Shown here: piece by piece, positions 9,154 through 16,415 of the stretch
Position numbering within the stretch: the stretch's first letter is position 1
How the letters are laid out: each line of letters starts with the position of its first letter
From: Candidatus Methylomirabilota bacterium
GTDB taxonomy: Bacteria; Methylomirabilota; Methylomirabilia; Methylomirabilales; Methylomirabilaceae
Assembly (NCBI GenBank): GCA_003104975.1
Contig: PQAM01000008.1
Location: 248,001 to 312,000 of the forward strand
DNA: 64,000 nucleotides
Direction: 5' to 3'
Program-made: the position numbers and the translations under genes
Notes under the pieces: model-generated
What the model was told of the DNA's origin: nothing
The model's database searches: none
The model's input: the letters and a program-made list of their open reading frames with translations, nothing else

Positions 9154-10521
9154 CTATACTGCGCCTTCGTCCCGCATCAGACGGAACGCAGCCTCGAAGG
9201 CCCGGATGGTCTGCTCCAGATCCGCATCCGAGTGGGCTGCCGAGACCCACCCATGAAAGAGGGGAAAATCGACACCGTGCAGGATCAGCGCGCACCGCAT
9301 CCGGTGATACGCCTCCTGGTTCGGATGGTCCATGAGGAGGCGATGATCGACTGGAGAGTCGGGTCGGTCGAGAACAAGGGCATGACGACGAGGCTGGAGG
9401 AAGAGATTGACGATTGATGATTCACCATAGACGCAGGCGTCTACGCCGAGGCGTGTGATGACTTCGTTGATGCCGTTCCGTAGTACCCGGCCGGCGCGAT
9501 CGGCGCTACCCTGGACTTGGCCGTCGGCCAGGAGCGGGAGCGTCGCCACGCCGGCCGCCGCTGAAAGCGGATTCGCGTTGAAGGTCCCGGCGTGCCACAC
9601 CCGCTCTTCCCGATTCCAGGTCTGATCCTCCCTGAAGGCCAACTGGTCCATCAGGGGGGCGGCACCGACCACGGCGCCCCCTGGGAGCCCCCCGGCCAGG
9701 ATCTTAGCCAGCGTGGTCAGGTCTGCATGGATGCCATACCGCTGCTGCGCGCCGCCTGGGGCCAACCGGAATCCTGTGATCACCTCGTCGAAGATGAGGA
9801 CGATCCCGTGGGCGCGAGTCACATCACGGAGCTGTTGCAGGAAGCCGTGATCGGTGGGGATGGTCCCGCAACTGCCGCCGGCCGGCTCCAGGATCGCGCC
9901 GGCGATATCGTCTCTGTCCGAAACGAGCGTCATGAACGCATCCCAGTTGTTCGGCGGACAGATGAGGATATCGTCGCGAATGCCTCGTGGGACACCTGCG
10001 GAGACCGGCCGGTCGAATGGCGGACGGATCGCGACCGCCGCAGCGTCGTGCCATCCGTGAAAATGCCCCTCGAACTTGATGATCTTGTCTCGACCGGTTG
10101 CGGCCCGGGCAAGCCGAATCGCGAGCAGCGTCGCCTCCGTCCCTGAGCCGACAAAGCGGACCCTGTCGATCCCCGGGATCATCTTCAGCACCTGCTCGGC
10201 CCACCGAATCTCCAGCTCATGACACGCGCCGTAGTGGGTGCCGCGGCCAAGCTGTTCAGCCACGGCCTGTTGGACAGTCGGATAGCCATGGCCAAGGATG
10301 AGCGCCCCGTGTCCCATCCAGTAGTCGATCAACTCGTGACCGTCGACGTCCCACTTCCTGGAGCCGCCGGCCCGATCGACATAGATGGGAAACGGATGGA
10401 GGTGGCGAATATCGTGCGTCAGACCTCCCGCAATCGTCGTCTTCGCCCGTCGGAATAGCGCCTCCGATCGAGAATGGGTGCGGCGAAACTCCTCGTAGAT
10501 CGATGGTTCGGCCTTTTTCAC
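9154..10521 (-). CDS. Class III aminotransferase, glutamate-1-semialdehyde aminomutase-like
   Basis: About 455 residues of a fold-type I PLP enzyme. GSGTEATLLAIRLARAATGR (about 126-145), EGHFHGWHD (151-159), FDEV with the PLP-ring aspartate at about 245, and the Schiff-base lysine in TLAKILAGGLPGG at about 273 all match GSA aminomutase (HemL) and close aminotransferases. I prefer the GTG at 10521, which has AAGGCGGT at suitable distance; a GTG at 10539 is possible. Clustered with 2-hydroxy-acid oxidases rather than with heme genes, so a catabolic transaminase role is as likely as tetrapyrrole synthesis. Confidence 0.8.
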   Translation of the reverse strand: MKKAEPSIYEEFRRTHSRSEALFRRAKTTIAGGLTHDIRHLHPFPIYVDRAGGSRKWDVDGHELIDYWMGHGALILGHGYPTVQQAVAEQLGRGTHYGACHELEIRWAEQVLKMIPGIDRVRFVGSGTEATLLAIRLARAATGRDKIIKFEGHFHGWHDAAAVAIRPPFDRPVSAGVPRGIRDDILICPPNNWDAFMTLVSDRDDIAGAILEPAGGSCGTIPTDHGFLQQLRDVTRAHGIVLIFDEVITGFRLAPGGAQQRYGIHADLTTLAKILAGGLPGGAVVGAAPLMDQLAFREDQTWNREERVWHAGTFNANPLSAAAGVATLPLLADGQVQGSADRAGRVLRNGINEVITRLGVDACVYGESSIVNLFLQPRRHALVLDRPDSPVDHRLLMDHPNQEAYHRMRCALILHGVDFPLFHGWVSAAHSDADLEQTIRAFEAAFRLMRDEGAV

Positions 10522-10539
10522 TCTCCCACCGCCTTTCAC

Positions 10540-11071
10540 ATGGCATCGTTCAGCGGGTAGACACCTGCCACTACCCGCTCACCGCGTATAACTCCAGGCA
10601 CGTTACCATGTCCCCCTTCCGGCTGTCAACGCAGCGGCCGTCTGTGATAGATCGCGTGCGTAAACCCTCTGTCGCATCGCGCTATGCCCGCCTATCAGCC
10701 GACGGCTAGGACATATGCATCATTCGTGTAACCTATTATGAATACGGAGTTATACGCCATACAAAAGATTATTTTCCCAAGCTCAAAAATGACTTGACAG
10801 CCGTGATGGGGGTGGGCTAAAAGAGACACCTCTTCAACAACGCACTGTCGGTACCGACACATGAAAAACGGTTTTCCACAGCGACCCTGTTTGTCGAATC
10901 AGCCCCTCACCAGGGATGATCGCCCCCTTTATGAGGCGGGACAGCCACTTGCGGCTTATCCACATCTGTGGATAAATCTGTGGATAATAGAAACCGCGTC
11001 CGATAGCGATTCGCTGGGAATGATAGCAGGATTTCATCGTATATTCAACGGGTTAGATAAGGAGGCTTCCT
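10540..11071. other. Intergenic region with DnaA boxes, probable oriC
   Basis: A 532-nt gene-free stretch between the divergent aminotransferase gene and dnaA. It contains an AT-rich stretch (about 10730-10792, a candidate unwinding element), a TTGACA hexamer at 10794-10799 with a weak -10, a near-consensus DnaA box TTTTCCACA at 10872-10880, a tight cluster of three perfect boxes at 10956-10987, and a near box over the dnaA start. The position next to dnaA and the box clustering are classic for a bacterial origin; function is inferred. Confidence 0.7.
10956..10987. promoter_or_regulatory. Three perfect DnaA boxes
   Basis: TTATCCACA on the plus strand at 10956-10964, and the same box on the minus strand (TGTGGATAA) at 10967-10975 and 10979-10987. 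Spacings are 2 and 3 nt. All three match the consensus TTATCCACA exactly. Confidence 0.9.
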
Positions 11072-11079
11072 GTGGAAAA
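11071..11079 (-). promoter_or_regulatory. Near-consensus DnaA box overlapping the dnaA start codon
   Basis: TGTGGAAAA (TTTTCCACA on the minus strand, one mismatch from consensus) covers the GTG start codon of dnaA at 11072-11074. Binding here could repress dnaA; this is inference. Confidence 0.55.
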
Positions 11080-12457
11080 CGTTGGACAAGGCGCGAAGTC
11101 GAGTCTGGCCAATTCACCCGTAAAGGCAAATGATATCTGGAATGAGGCCCTTGCGACCATCCAGGGAAAGGTCACACGCCAAAGCTACGACAATTGGTTC
11201 CGCCCACTGGCCCTGGAATCACTGGAAGACTCGTGCGTCACGGTCCGGCTCCCGAACCAGTTTTTTAAGGAGTGGTTCGAAGATCATTATCTGGACGTGC
11301 TCAAGTCGGTCTTCACCGATCTGATGTTTACAGGTGTCGACGTGATCCTCCGCATAGCCGAGCCCTCGGGACAGGCCGAGCCCACCGTCAAGCCTGAGCC
11401 TGCGGCGAGGCGCCCAGTCAAGCGATACCGGCACGAAGCCGCAAACCTGAATCCGAAGTACACCTTCGAGAACTTCGTGGTCGGCAGCTCCAGCCAATTC
11501 GCCCACGCCGGTTGCCTGGCCGTGGCTGAGCAGCTCTCAAAGGCGTACAACCCGCTCTTTATTTATGGCGGGGTGGGTTTGGGGAAGACCCATCTGCTCC
11601 ATGCCATCGGCCACCTGGTCCTCAAACGCAACAACCGACTCAGGCTCTCCTACGTCTCATCGGAGAAGTTTACGAACGACCTGATCAATTCCATCCGCTT
11701 CGATTCCACCGGCGAGTTCCGCAGCCGCTACCGCAGCCTGGACCTGCTGCTTATCGACGATATCCAGTTTATCGCCGGCAAGGAGCGGACCCAGGAGGAG
11801 TTCTTCCATACCTTCAATGAATTGTACGACTCCTCGAAACAGATTGTGATCTCTTCCGACAGCCTGCCGCGCGAGATTCCCACACTGGAGGAGCGGCTGC
11901 GCTCCAGGTTCGAGTGGGGGCTGATCGCCGACATCCAACCGCCCGACCTTGAGACCAAGGCCGCCATCATCCGAAAGAAGGCGCAGGCGGAGGGTGTGCG
12001 GCTGCCTGACGATGTCTCACTCTTTATCGCGAAGAACGTACAGTCGAATATTCGGGAACTGGAAGGCTCATTGGTCCGTCTCATCGCCTACGCCTCGATG
12101 ACCGGTCGCGATATCACTTTGGAACTCGCCCAGGAGACCCTGAAGGACCTGAATGCAGAGCGGGCCAAGGTCATTACACTGGCCGCCATCCAGCAGGCGG
12201 TCGCCGACTTTTATCGCGTCAAGGTCGAAGATCTGAAATCGAAGGATCGAAACTGGGGTGTGGTCTTGCCGCGCCAGGTCGCGATGTACCTCGGTCGGAC
12301 GCTGACCGCCTCCTCGTTGCCGGTCATCGGCGAGGCGTTCGGCGGGAAGGACCATACAACGGTCATCCACTCCTGCGAAAAGATCAAGCAAAAGCTCACA
12401 ACCGATGAGGCCTTCCGGCGACAGATCGAATCGCTCTCCCAGGCGATCACCTCATAA
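11072..12457 (+). CDS. dnaA: Chromosomal replication initiator protein DnaA
   Basis: A 461-residue AAA+ initiator that binds DnaA boxes and opens oriC. Domain I spans about residues 19-95 (DIWNEALATIQGKV, SYDNWFRPLALES), a short linker follows, then the AAA+ domain with Walker A GGVGLGKT at 166-173 and Walker B LLLIDDIQF at about 225-233, and domain IV with the DnaA signature DHTTVIHSCEKI near 426-437. The GTG at 11072 is the start because AAGGAGG lies 6 nt upstream. Full length and intact. Cytoplasmic, with adjacent DnaA boxes suggesting autoregulation. Confidence 0.98.
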   Translation: MENVGQGAKSSLANSPVKANDIWNEALATIQGKVTRQSYDNWFRPLALESLEDSCVTVRLPNQFFKEWFEDHYLDVLKSVFTDLMFTGVDVILRIAEPSGQAEPTVKPEPAARRPVKRYRHEAANLNPKYTFENFVVGSSSQFAHAGCLAVAEQLSKAYNPLFIYGGVGLGKTHLLHAIGHLVLKRNNRLRLSYVSSEKFTNDLINSIRFDSTGEFRSRYRSLDLLLIDDIQFIAGKERTQEEFFHTFNELYDSSKQIVISSDSLPREIPTLEERLRSRFEWGLIADIQPPDLETKAAIIRKKAQAEGVRLPDDVSLFIAKNVQSNIRELEGSLVRLIAYASMTGRDITLELAQETLKDLNAERAKVITLAAIQQAVADFYRVKVEDLKSKDRNWGVVLPRQVAMYLGRTLTASSLPVIGEAFGGKDHTTVIHSCEKIKQKLTTDEAFRRQIESLSQAITS

Positions 12458-12460
12458 AAC

Positions 12461-12491
12461 AGGGTATAGGGTTTAGGGTGTAGGGTCTAGG
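12461..12491 (+). repeat. AGGGTNT heptanucleotide array after dnaA
   Basis: Four heptads AGGGTAT, AGGGTTT, AGGGTGT, AGGGTCT and a partial AGG, starting 3 nt after the dnaA stop codon and G-rich on the coding strand. The remaining 135 nt before hpnA hold only degenerate C-rich sequence. Confidence 0.88.
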
Positions 12492-12626
12492 AAAAGCAGG
12501 GCACGTAAATTTTCTAACCCCATGCCCAATTCCTGAGCCCTGATTCTGTATCCCGCACCGCGCACCTCACGCCCGGCATATCCTTCAGTCCTTGCCTCAG
12601 ATCGCCCGTTCACGTATGATTCAGGC

Positions 12627-13616
12627 ATGTTGACGCTTGTTACGGGCGGGACCGGCTTCGTCGGTGCCGCCGTGGTCCGACTGCTGTTGTCGGAAGGCCA
12701 TACCGTCCGGGCGCTGGCGCGACGCGGCAGCGACCTGCACAACCTCGACGGCCTCGATGTCGACCTCGCCTTCGGCGACCTGCTGGATAAGGAATCACTG
12801 CGGCGGGCGTGCAAAGGGTGCCGACGACTCTACCACGTCGGGGCCCACTACTCGCTGTGGGAGCCCTCACCGGAGGTCTTTTACCGGGTGAATGTGGACG
12901 GCACCCGCAACCTCCTGGAGGCCGCCCTGGAGGAAGGGGTTGAGCGGGTCGTCTACACCAGCACCGTCGGCGCACTCGGCCATCAGGACAATGGCAACCC
13001 CGCCGACGAAGAGACGCCGGCGAACCTCGTTCAGATGATCGGCCACTACAAGCGATCGAAGTTCCTGGCCGAAGAGGAGGCGCGAGGGGCCGCACGCCGC
13101 GGACTGCCGGTCGTGATCGTTAACCCGAGCACACCGGTCGGGCCGCGCGACATCAAACCGACACCGACAGGCCGGATCATCGTCGATTTCCTCAACCGCC
13201 GCATGCCGGCCTATGTCGACACCGGCCTGAATTTCATCGACGTCGACGATGTGGCCCGAGGCCACCTGCTGGCCGCCGAGCGGGGTCGGATCGGCGAACG
13301 GTATATCCTCGGCCACAGCAACCTGACGCTCCAGGAACTCTTCACCGTCCTGGGCCGGATGACGAAGCTCCCGCCGCCCAGTGTCCGTCTGCCATACCGG
13401 TTGATCGTCCCGCTGGCCTATGCGAATCACTGGCTGTCCAGTGTGACCAGGAAGCCGCCGCGCATCCCATTGGAGGGGGTGAAGATGGCCAAGCGACGGA
13501 TGTTCTTTGACGCCTCCAAGGCGGTACGGGAACTGGGGCTGCCGCAATCGCCGATCGAGCAGGCGCTTGAAGCGGCGGTTCGATGGTTCACCGACAACGG
13601 GTATGTGAAGCGATAA
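12627..13616 (+). CDS. hpnA: Hopanoid-associated sugar epimerase HpnA (extended SDR family)
   Basis: A 329-residue NAD(P)-dependent epimerase/dehydratase. The Rossmann motif GGTGFVG is at residues 7-13, YTSTVGALG at about 110-118, and the catalytic Tyr/Lys pair YKRSK at 141-145. The substrate domain contains VIVNPSTPVGPRDIKPTPTG, a sequence I associate with HpnA proteins, which are thought to act on sugar-modified hopanoids. The main hopanoid operon is about 29 kb away, so this is a detached member. The last ~25 codons are duplicated as a fragment at 14098-14178. No strong Shine-Dalgarno site is seen at the ATG. Confidence 0.88.
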   Translation: MLTLVTGGTGFVGAAVVRLLLSEGHTVRALARRGSDLHNLDGLDVDLAFGDLLDKESLRRACKGCRRLYHVGAHYSLWEPSPEVFYRVNVDGTRNLLEAALEEGVERVVYTSTVGALGHQDNGNPADEETPANLVQMIGHYKRSKFLAEEEARGAARRGLPVVIVNPSTPVGPRDIKPTPTGRIIVDFLNRRMPAYVDTGLNFIDVDDVARGHLLAAERGRIGERYILGHSNLTLQELFTVLGRMTKLPPPSVRLPYRLIVPLAYANHWLSSVTRKPPRIPLEGVKMAKRRMFFDASKAVRELGLPQSPIEQALEAAVRWFTDNGYVKR

Positions 13617-13622
13617 GAGAAC

Positions 13623-13636
13623 AGGGTGTAGGGTAT
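13623..13636 (+). repeat. Short heptanucleotide array after hpnA
   Basis: Two units AGGGTGT and AGGGTAT beginning 6 nt after the hpnA stop codon, followed by degenerate AGAGGGTAG. G-rich on the coding strand, like the other arrays. Confidence 0.75.
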
Positions 13637-13692
13637 CGCGTAAAGAGGGTAGAGCTTGAGGGGGACTGAGGAGCACAAACGGAGAGGGGCCG

Positions 13693-14061
13693 ATGGGTTT
13701 TGTTGAGGACCTGGGACTCCAGACGACCCGGACCGAAGGAGGGGCGGAGGTTCGGCTGGAGGTGACGGAGGCGGTTCTGAACGGTCTGGGGCTGGTCCAC
13801 GGCGGCGTGATCTGCAGCCTTGTTGATCACGCCATCGGCGCGGCGGTGATCTTCGCCCTTGGTCACGGCGGGCGGGCCGTCACGGCCGAACTGAAGATCA
13901 ATTTCCTTGCCCCGGCTGAGCGTGGGGTTCTGGTCGCGAGAGGACGGCTGCTCCGTGAAGGTCAGCGCCTCCTGGTCGGAGAGGCGGAGGTCATCGATCA
14001 GTCGGGTCGATTGATCGCCAAGGCCCTCGGGACATGGGCCGTTGTACGGAAGGCCCTATAG
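13693..14061 (+). CDS. PaaI-type hotdog thioesterase
   Basis: A 122-residue hotdog-fold protein that should hydrolyse an acyl-CoA thioester. The family core is visible: GLVHGGVICSLVDHAIGAAV (about residues 36-55), with the conserved HGG and D of PaaI/YdiI enzymes, then TAELKINFLAPAERGVLVAR. GGAGAGGGG precedes the ATG. It lies 76 nt after hpnA on the same strand. Its stop codon overlaps the stop of a remnant ccdA reading frame on the opposite strand. Substrate unknown; phenylacetyl-, aromatic- or medium-chain acyl-CoA are all possible. Confidence 0.85.
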   Translation: MGFVEDLGLQTTRTEGGAEVRLEVTEAVLNGLGLVHGGVICSLVDHAIGAAVIFALGHGGRAVTAELKINFLAPAERGVLVARGRLLREGQRLLVGEAEVIDQSGRLIAKALGTWAVVRKAL

Positions 14062-14097
14062 CCGCTGCCAGAGCCATTGCGGCGTGAGGCGAAGCGC
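14056..14097 (-). pseudogene. Remnant of a second ccdA 3' end
   Basis: Read on the minus strand, this encodes ALRLTPQWLWQRL followed by a stop, the same C-terminus as intact ccdA at 15641-16390. By hand count, 35 of 38 nt match, and the three differences I see are synonymous. It lies in the same orientation as ccdA, so the two copies bracket the toxin-antitoxin islet as direct repeats. Confidence 0.8.
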
Positions 14098-14178
14098 CCG
14101 ATACAATCACCGATCGAGCGGGTGCTAGACAAAGCGGTTCGCTGGTTCACCGGCAACGGGTATGTGAGGCAAAAATAG
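14098..14178 (+). pseudogene. Remnant of a second hpnA 3' end
   Basis: In frame it reads PIQSPIERVLDKAVRWFTGN, then GYVRQK and a stop, matching the HpnA C-terminus (SPIEQALEAAVRWFTDNGYV). By hand count 57 of 69 aligned nt match. It is directly joined to the ccdA remnant and is in the same orientation as hpnA. Confidence 0.8.
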
Positions 14179-14289
14179 CAAGAAAATTACGCTACGGCCA
14201 ATCTCTTTTCCTTGTGGATGAGAACTTCTCGATTCTGTTCCGGTAATCTGACGAGCTTGCTAAACTTCAACCAGCTTCTCCAATAACCG

Positions 14290-14604
14290 TCAAGCTGCTG
14301 TACCTTCCCCACCTCTGTGCCGTCGTACGTAGGCCATGTAGCTGCGCAAGACCGCATTCATGCGCGACTGGTAACGTGGGCCGGAGGCCCTGAACCAGTT
14401 CAGCACATCTTCATCTACCCGCAACGAGATGGCCCGCTTGGTCACAGGCAGTACGAGCGTAGGTTCAGTCCAGAAATCGTCCGGAAGGTCAGCGAGTTCT
14501 GGTGGTGCCGTCCGAGCGATCTCGGCGTCACTCACACGCCTGAGACGCGCCAGATTTGCTCGACCCCTGCTCGGTCGCCTATTCTTGCTGGATGGCCTGA
14601 TCAT
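14290..14604 (-). CDS. brnA: BrnA-family antitoxin
   Basis: A 104-residue ribbon-helix-helix-type antitoxin. The C-terminal half carries the BrnA (DUF4415) pattern KRAISLRVDEDVLNWFRASG (about residues 55-74) followed by YQSRMNAVLRSYM. A long basic N-terminus precedes it. Its start lies inside the end of the toxin gene (26-nt overlap), the standard brnT-brnA order. Expected to neutralise BrnT and repress the shared promoter at 14878-14906. Confidence 0.85.
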   Translation of the reverse strand: MIRPSSKNRRPSRGRANLARLRRVSDAEIARTAPPELADLPDDFWTEPTLVLPVTKRAISLRVDEDVLNWFRASGPRYQSRMNAVLRSYMAYVRRHRGGEGTAA

Positions 14605-14872
14605 ATAGATTCCGCTCCCGCCGGTTACTCTGTCGCGCCGAGATGATCCGACGCGCGATTTCGCCCTTCACCCCGATACGATCCGTAAACACGACCGTAA
14701 GGTGGAGGCCATCTGCCGAACCGATTGCCACAAACCGTCGTTCGCCATAGTCACGACGAGTGTCCTCCACCATGACAATGAGACCGTCAAAGATGAGCGA
14801 GGCAAACTCGAAGTCGAATCCGCGCTCCCGATAGTTCGCGTCGCTCTTACGCCGGTCCCAGGTGAACCGCAT
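14579..14872 (-). CDS. brnT: BrnT-family ribonuclease toxin
   Basis: A 97-residue toxin of the BrnT (DUF497) family, RelE-fold ribonucleases that cut mRNA and halt growth. Hallmarks seen: opening MRFTWDRRKSDANYRERGFD, then EDTRRDYGERRFVAIGSADG, and the tail IARRIISARQSNRRERNLY, close to the family RIISAR..N..ERR pattern. A TTGACA-17-TATATG promoter ends only 5 nt before the ATG and no ribosome-binding site is present, so the mRNA may be leaderless. Part of the islet bounded by duplicated ccdA ends. Confidence 0.88.
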   Translation of the reverse strand: MRFTWDRRKSDANYRERGFDFEFASLIFDGLIVMVEDTRRDYGERRFVAIGSADGLHLTVVFTDRIGVKGEIARRIISARQSNRRERNLYDQAIQQE

Positions 14873-14877
14873 ACCAA

Positions 14878-14906
14878 CATATACTACTGTATATACAACC
14901 TGTCAA
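14878..14906 (-). promoter_or_regulatory. brnTA promoter
   Basis: On the minus strand, TTGACA (14906-14901), a 17-nt spacer, then TATATG (14883-14878). The spacer and -10 contain the self-complementary GTATATAC, a plausible BrnA operator. The predicted start site falls on or next to the brnT ATG (A at 14872). Confidence 0.75.
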
Positions 14907-15031
14907 GCCCCTCTTGCAGCGGAAGGCGCGAACCCGACGCGGGCTAACGCGCACGATGACAGACCAGTCCATCGTGAAGTTAGCCAGCTCTCGTTGCTGC
15001 CCAGATTGATACCTGGCCTGAAGACGTTGAG

Positions 15032-15397
15032 CTACCTTAGGATCGCCAGAACGATCCGACATCGTTGGTCGATCACTGCGAACATGCTCGAGAGGTCCAC
15101 ATCCACGGGGCGGGTGGACTGTCCGCGGCTCCGATCCCGCGGGTCGAGCCAAAGGAACGCGATCTTCGGACCCGCGTTCAGTACGAAGTGAAAGGGATTG
15201 GTGTTGCGATGGACGACCTCGTTTCTGTAGTTGATGGTCCGGTAGATTAATCCTTCCTCCGAGTACGGGTCAGCCGGAAGGACCGTCTTTCGAGTATCAG
15301 CCGAGAGGCCTTTGAGCGGGACCAAGAGTGGGTCCGACGGATCCCGGTCCTCGAGCTCCCTTGCAACCTTGTGGACGGCGACGGCGTCGGACCGCAA
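15032..15397 (-). CDS. HEPN-like protein, probably N-terminally truncated
   Basis: A frame of about 121 codons from a TTG at 15397. The open frame extends upstream to a stop near 15454 without a convincing start, so the N-terminus may be lost. It contains TINYRNEVVHRNTNPFHFV, with an R-x4-H motif (RNEVVH) typical of HEPN ribonuclease-like domains such as the Cthe_2314 type, and an amphipathic C-terminal helix. It shares the islet with brnTA. Either a small toxin-like HEPN protein or a decaying fragment; I see no partner gene. The flanking 14907-15031 and 15398-15640 stretches hold nothing I can identify. Confidence 0.45.
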   Translation of the reverse strand: MRSDAVAVHKVARELEDRDPSDPLLVPLKGLSADTRKTVLPADPYSEEGLIYRTINYRNEVVHRNTNPFHFVLNAGPKIAFLWLDPRDRSRGQSTRPVDVDLSSMFAVIDQRCRIVLAILR

Positions 15398-15640
15398 GTG
15401 AAGAGAGCGACGCTCGTTGACGAGCTGCGCAAGGTACTCCGTTACGCCTAACTACGATTATGCTGGTTTATATGGCATCGACCCAAGAAGCCTGACGATA
15501 TGCCGGATTTTCCTGCCAGCTCGCAGAGTTGTCAACGGAATTTCACCAGGGCCTAGAGCGCCAAAGACCGCCCTTGCCGGTGGCCTAATCCTCATAGGGC
15601 CCGATACTACAGCCCTGCGGGTGGGGCCAGCTCGCCTTTC

Positions 15641-16390
15641 TTAGAGTCGCTGCCAGAGCCATTGCGGCGTGAGCCGCAGCGCGTAGGCTGAGAGGATCGT
15701 GAAGTAGTTCGTCAGCAGGAGGCTGCCGACGACAACCAGGAAGATCCCACTGACCGCGTTTACAATCGGCATGAGTCGTTTAAAGCGGTCGAAGTAGTCG
15801 AGAAAACGGTTGAGGGCCAGTGCGCTCAAAAAGAACGGGATGGCAAGGCCAAGCGAGTAGGCGCCCAGCATCAGGATACCCGTAGACGCCGTCTTGGCCG
15901 TGCTCGCATACAGCAGGATGGAGCCCAGGATCGGCCCGACGCAGGGCGTCCAGCCGGCCGCAAAGGTTATTCCCACGATAAAGGCGCCCAGGTACCCGGC
16001 CGGTCGATCCTGCAGCTCGAATCGGATAGTCTTTGCGAGAAAGGGGAGCTTCAGGAGGCCGGCGATATAGAGACCGAAGAGGATCACCAGTACGCCTCCG
16101 ACCTTCTTCAGCACCTGTTGGTAGTCAAACAGCAGCCGACCCAGCAGGCTGAAGGAGGCGCCCAAGGACATAAAGACCATCGAGAAACCGAGGATGAAGC
16201 AGAGGGCGTTCAGGATGATCGCCCGTCGCGTTTTGACATTCGCTACCGGGCCCGACAGCTCGCTGAAGGAGAGGCCGGTTACAAACGAGAGGTACGAGGG
16301 AAAGAGGGGCAGTACACAGGGCGAGATAAAAGAGAGGATCCCGGCCCCAAGGGCCATCCAAATAGTTAAAGCCTCGCCAGTCTCCGACAT
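15641..16390 (-). CDS. ccdA: Cytochrome c biogenesis / thiol-disulfide transporter CcdA
   Basis: A 249-residue inner-membrane protein with six predicted helices that moves reducing equivalents from cytoplasmic thioredoxin to periplasmic thioredoxin-like proteins. The two redox cysteines are Cys25 in ISPCVLPLFPSYL and Cys150 in WTPCVGPILG, each in the conserved proline-bracketed motif. Length matches the short CcdA form. It lies 25 nt after an M16 peptidase gene at the end of an envelope-quality operon. Its last 13 codons are duplicated at 14056-14097. Confidence 0.94.
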   Translation of the reverse strand: MSETGEALTIWMALGAGILSFISPCVLPLFPSYLSFVTGLSFSELSGPVANVKTRRAIILNALCFILGFSMVFMSLGASFSLLGRLLFDYQQVLKKVGGVLVILFGLYIAGLLKLPFLAKTIRFELQDRPAGYLGAFIVGITFAAGWTPCVGPILGSILLYASTAKTASTGILMLGAYSLGLAIPFFLSALALNRFLDYFDRFKRLMPIVNAVSGIFLVVVGSLLLTNYFTILSAYALRLTPQWLWQRL

Positions 16391-16415
16391 CAGCAGCCTC
16401 TCGCCTTACCCTGCT

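Noticed and set aside
14847-15191. Overlapping frames on both strands between brnT and the HEPN-like fragment
   Set aside because: They span the brnTA promoter and contain no recognisable motifs.
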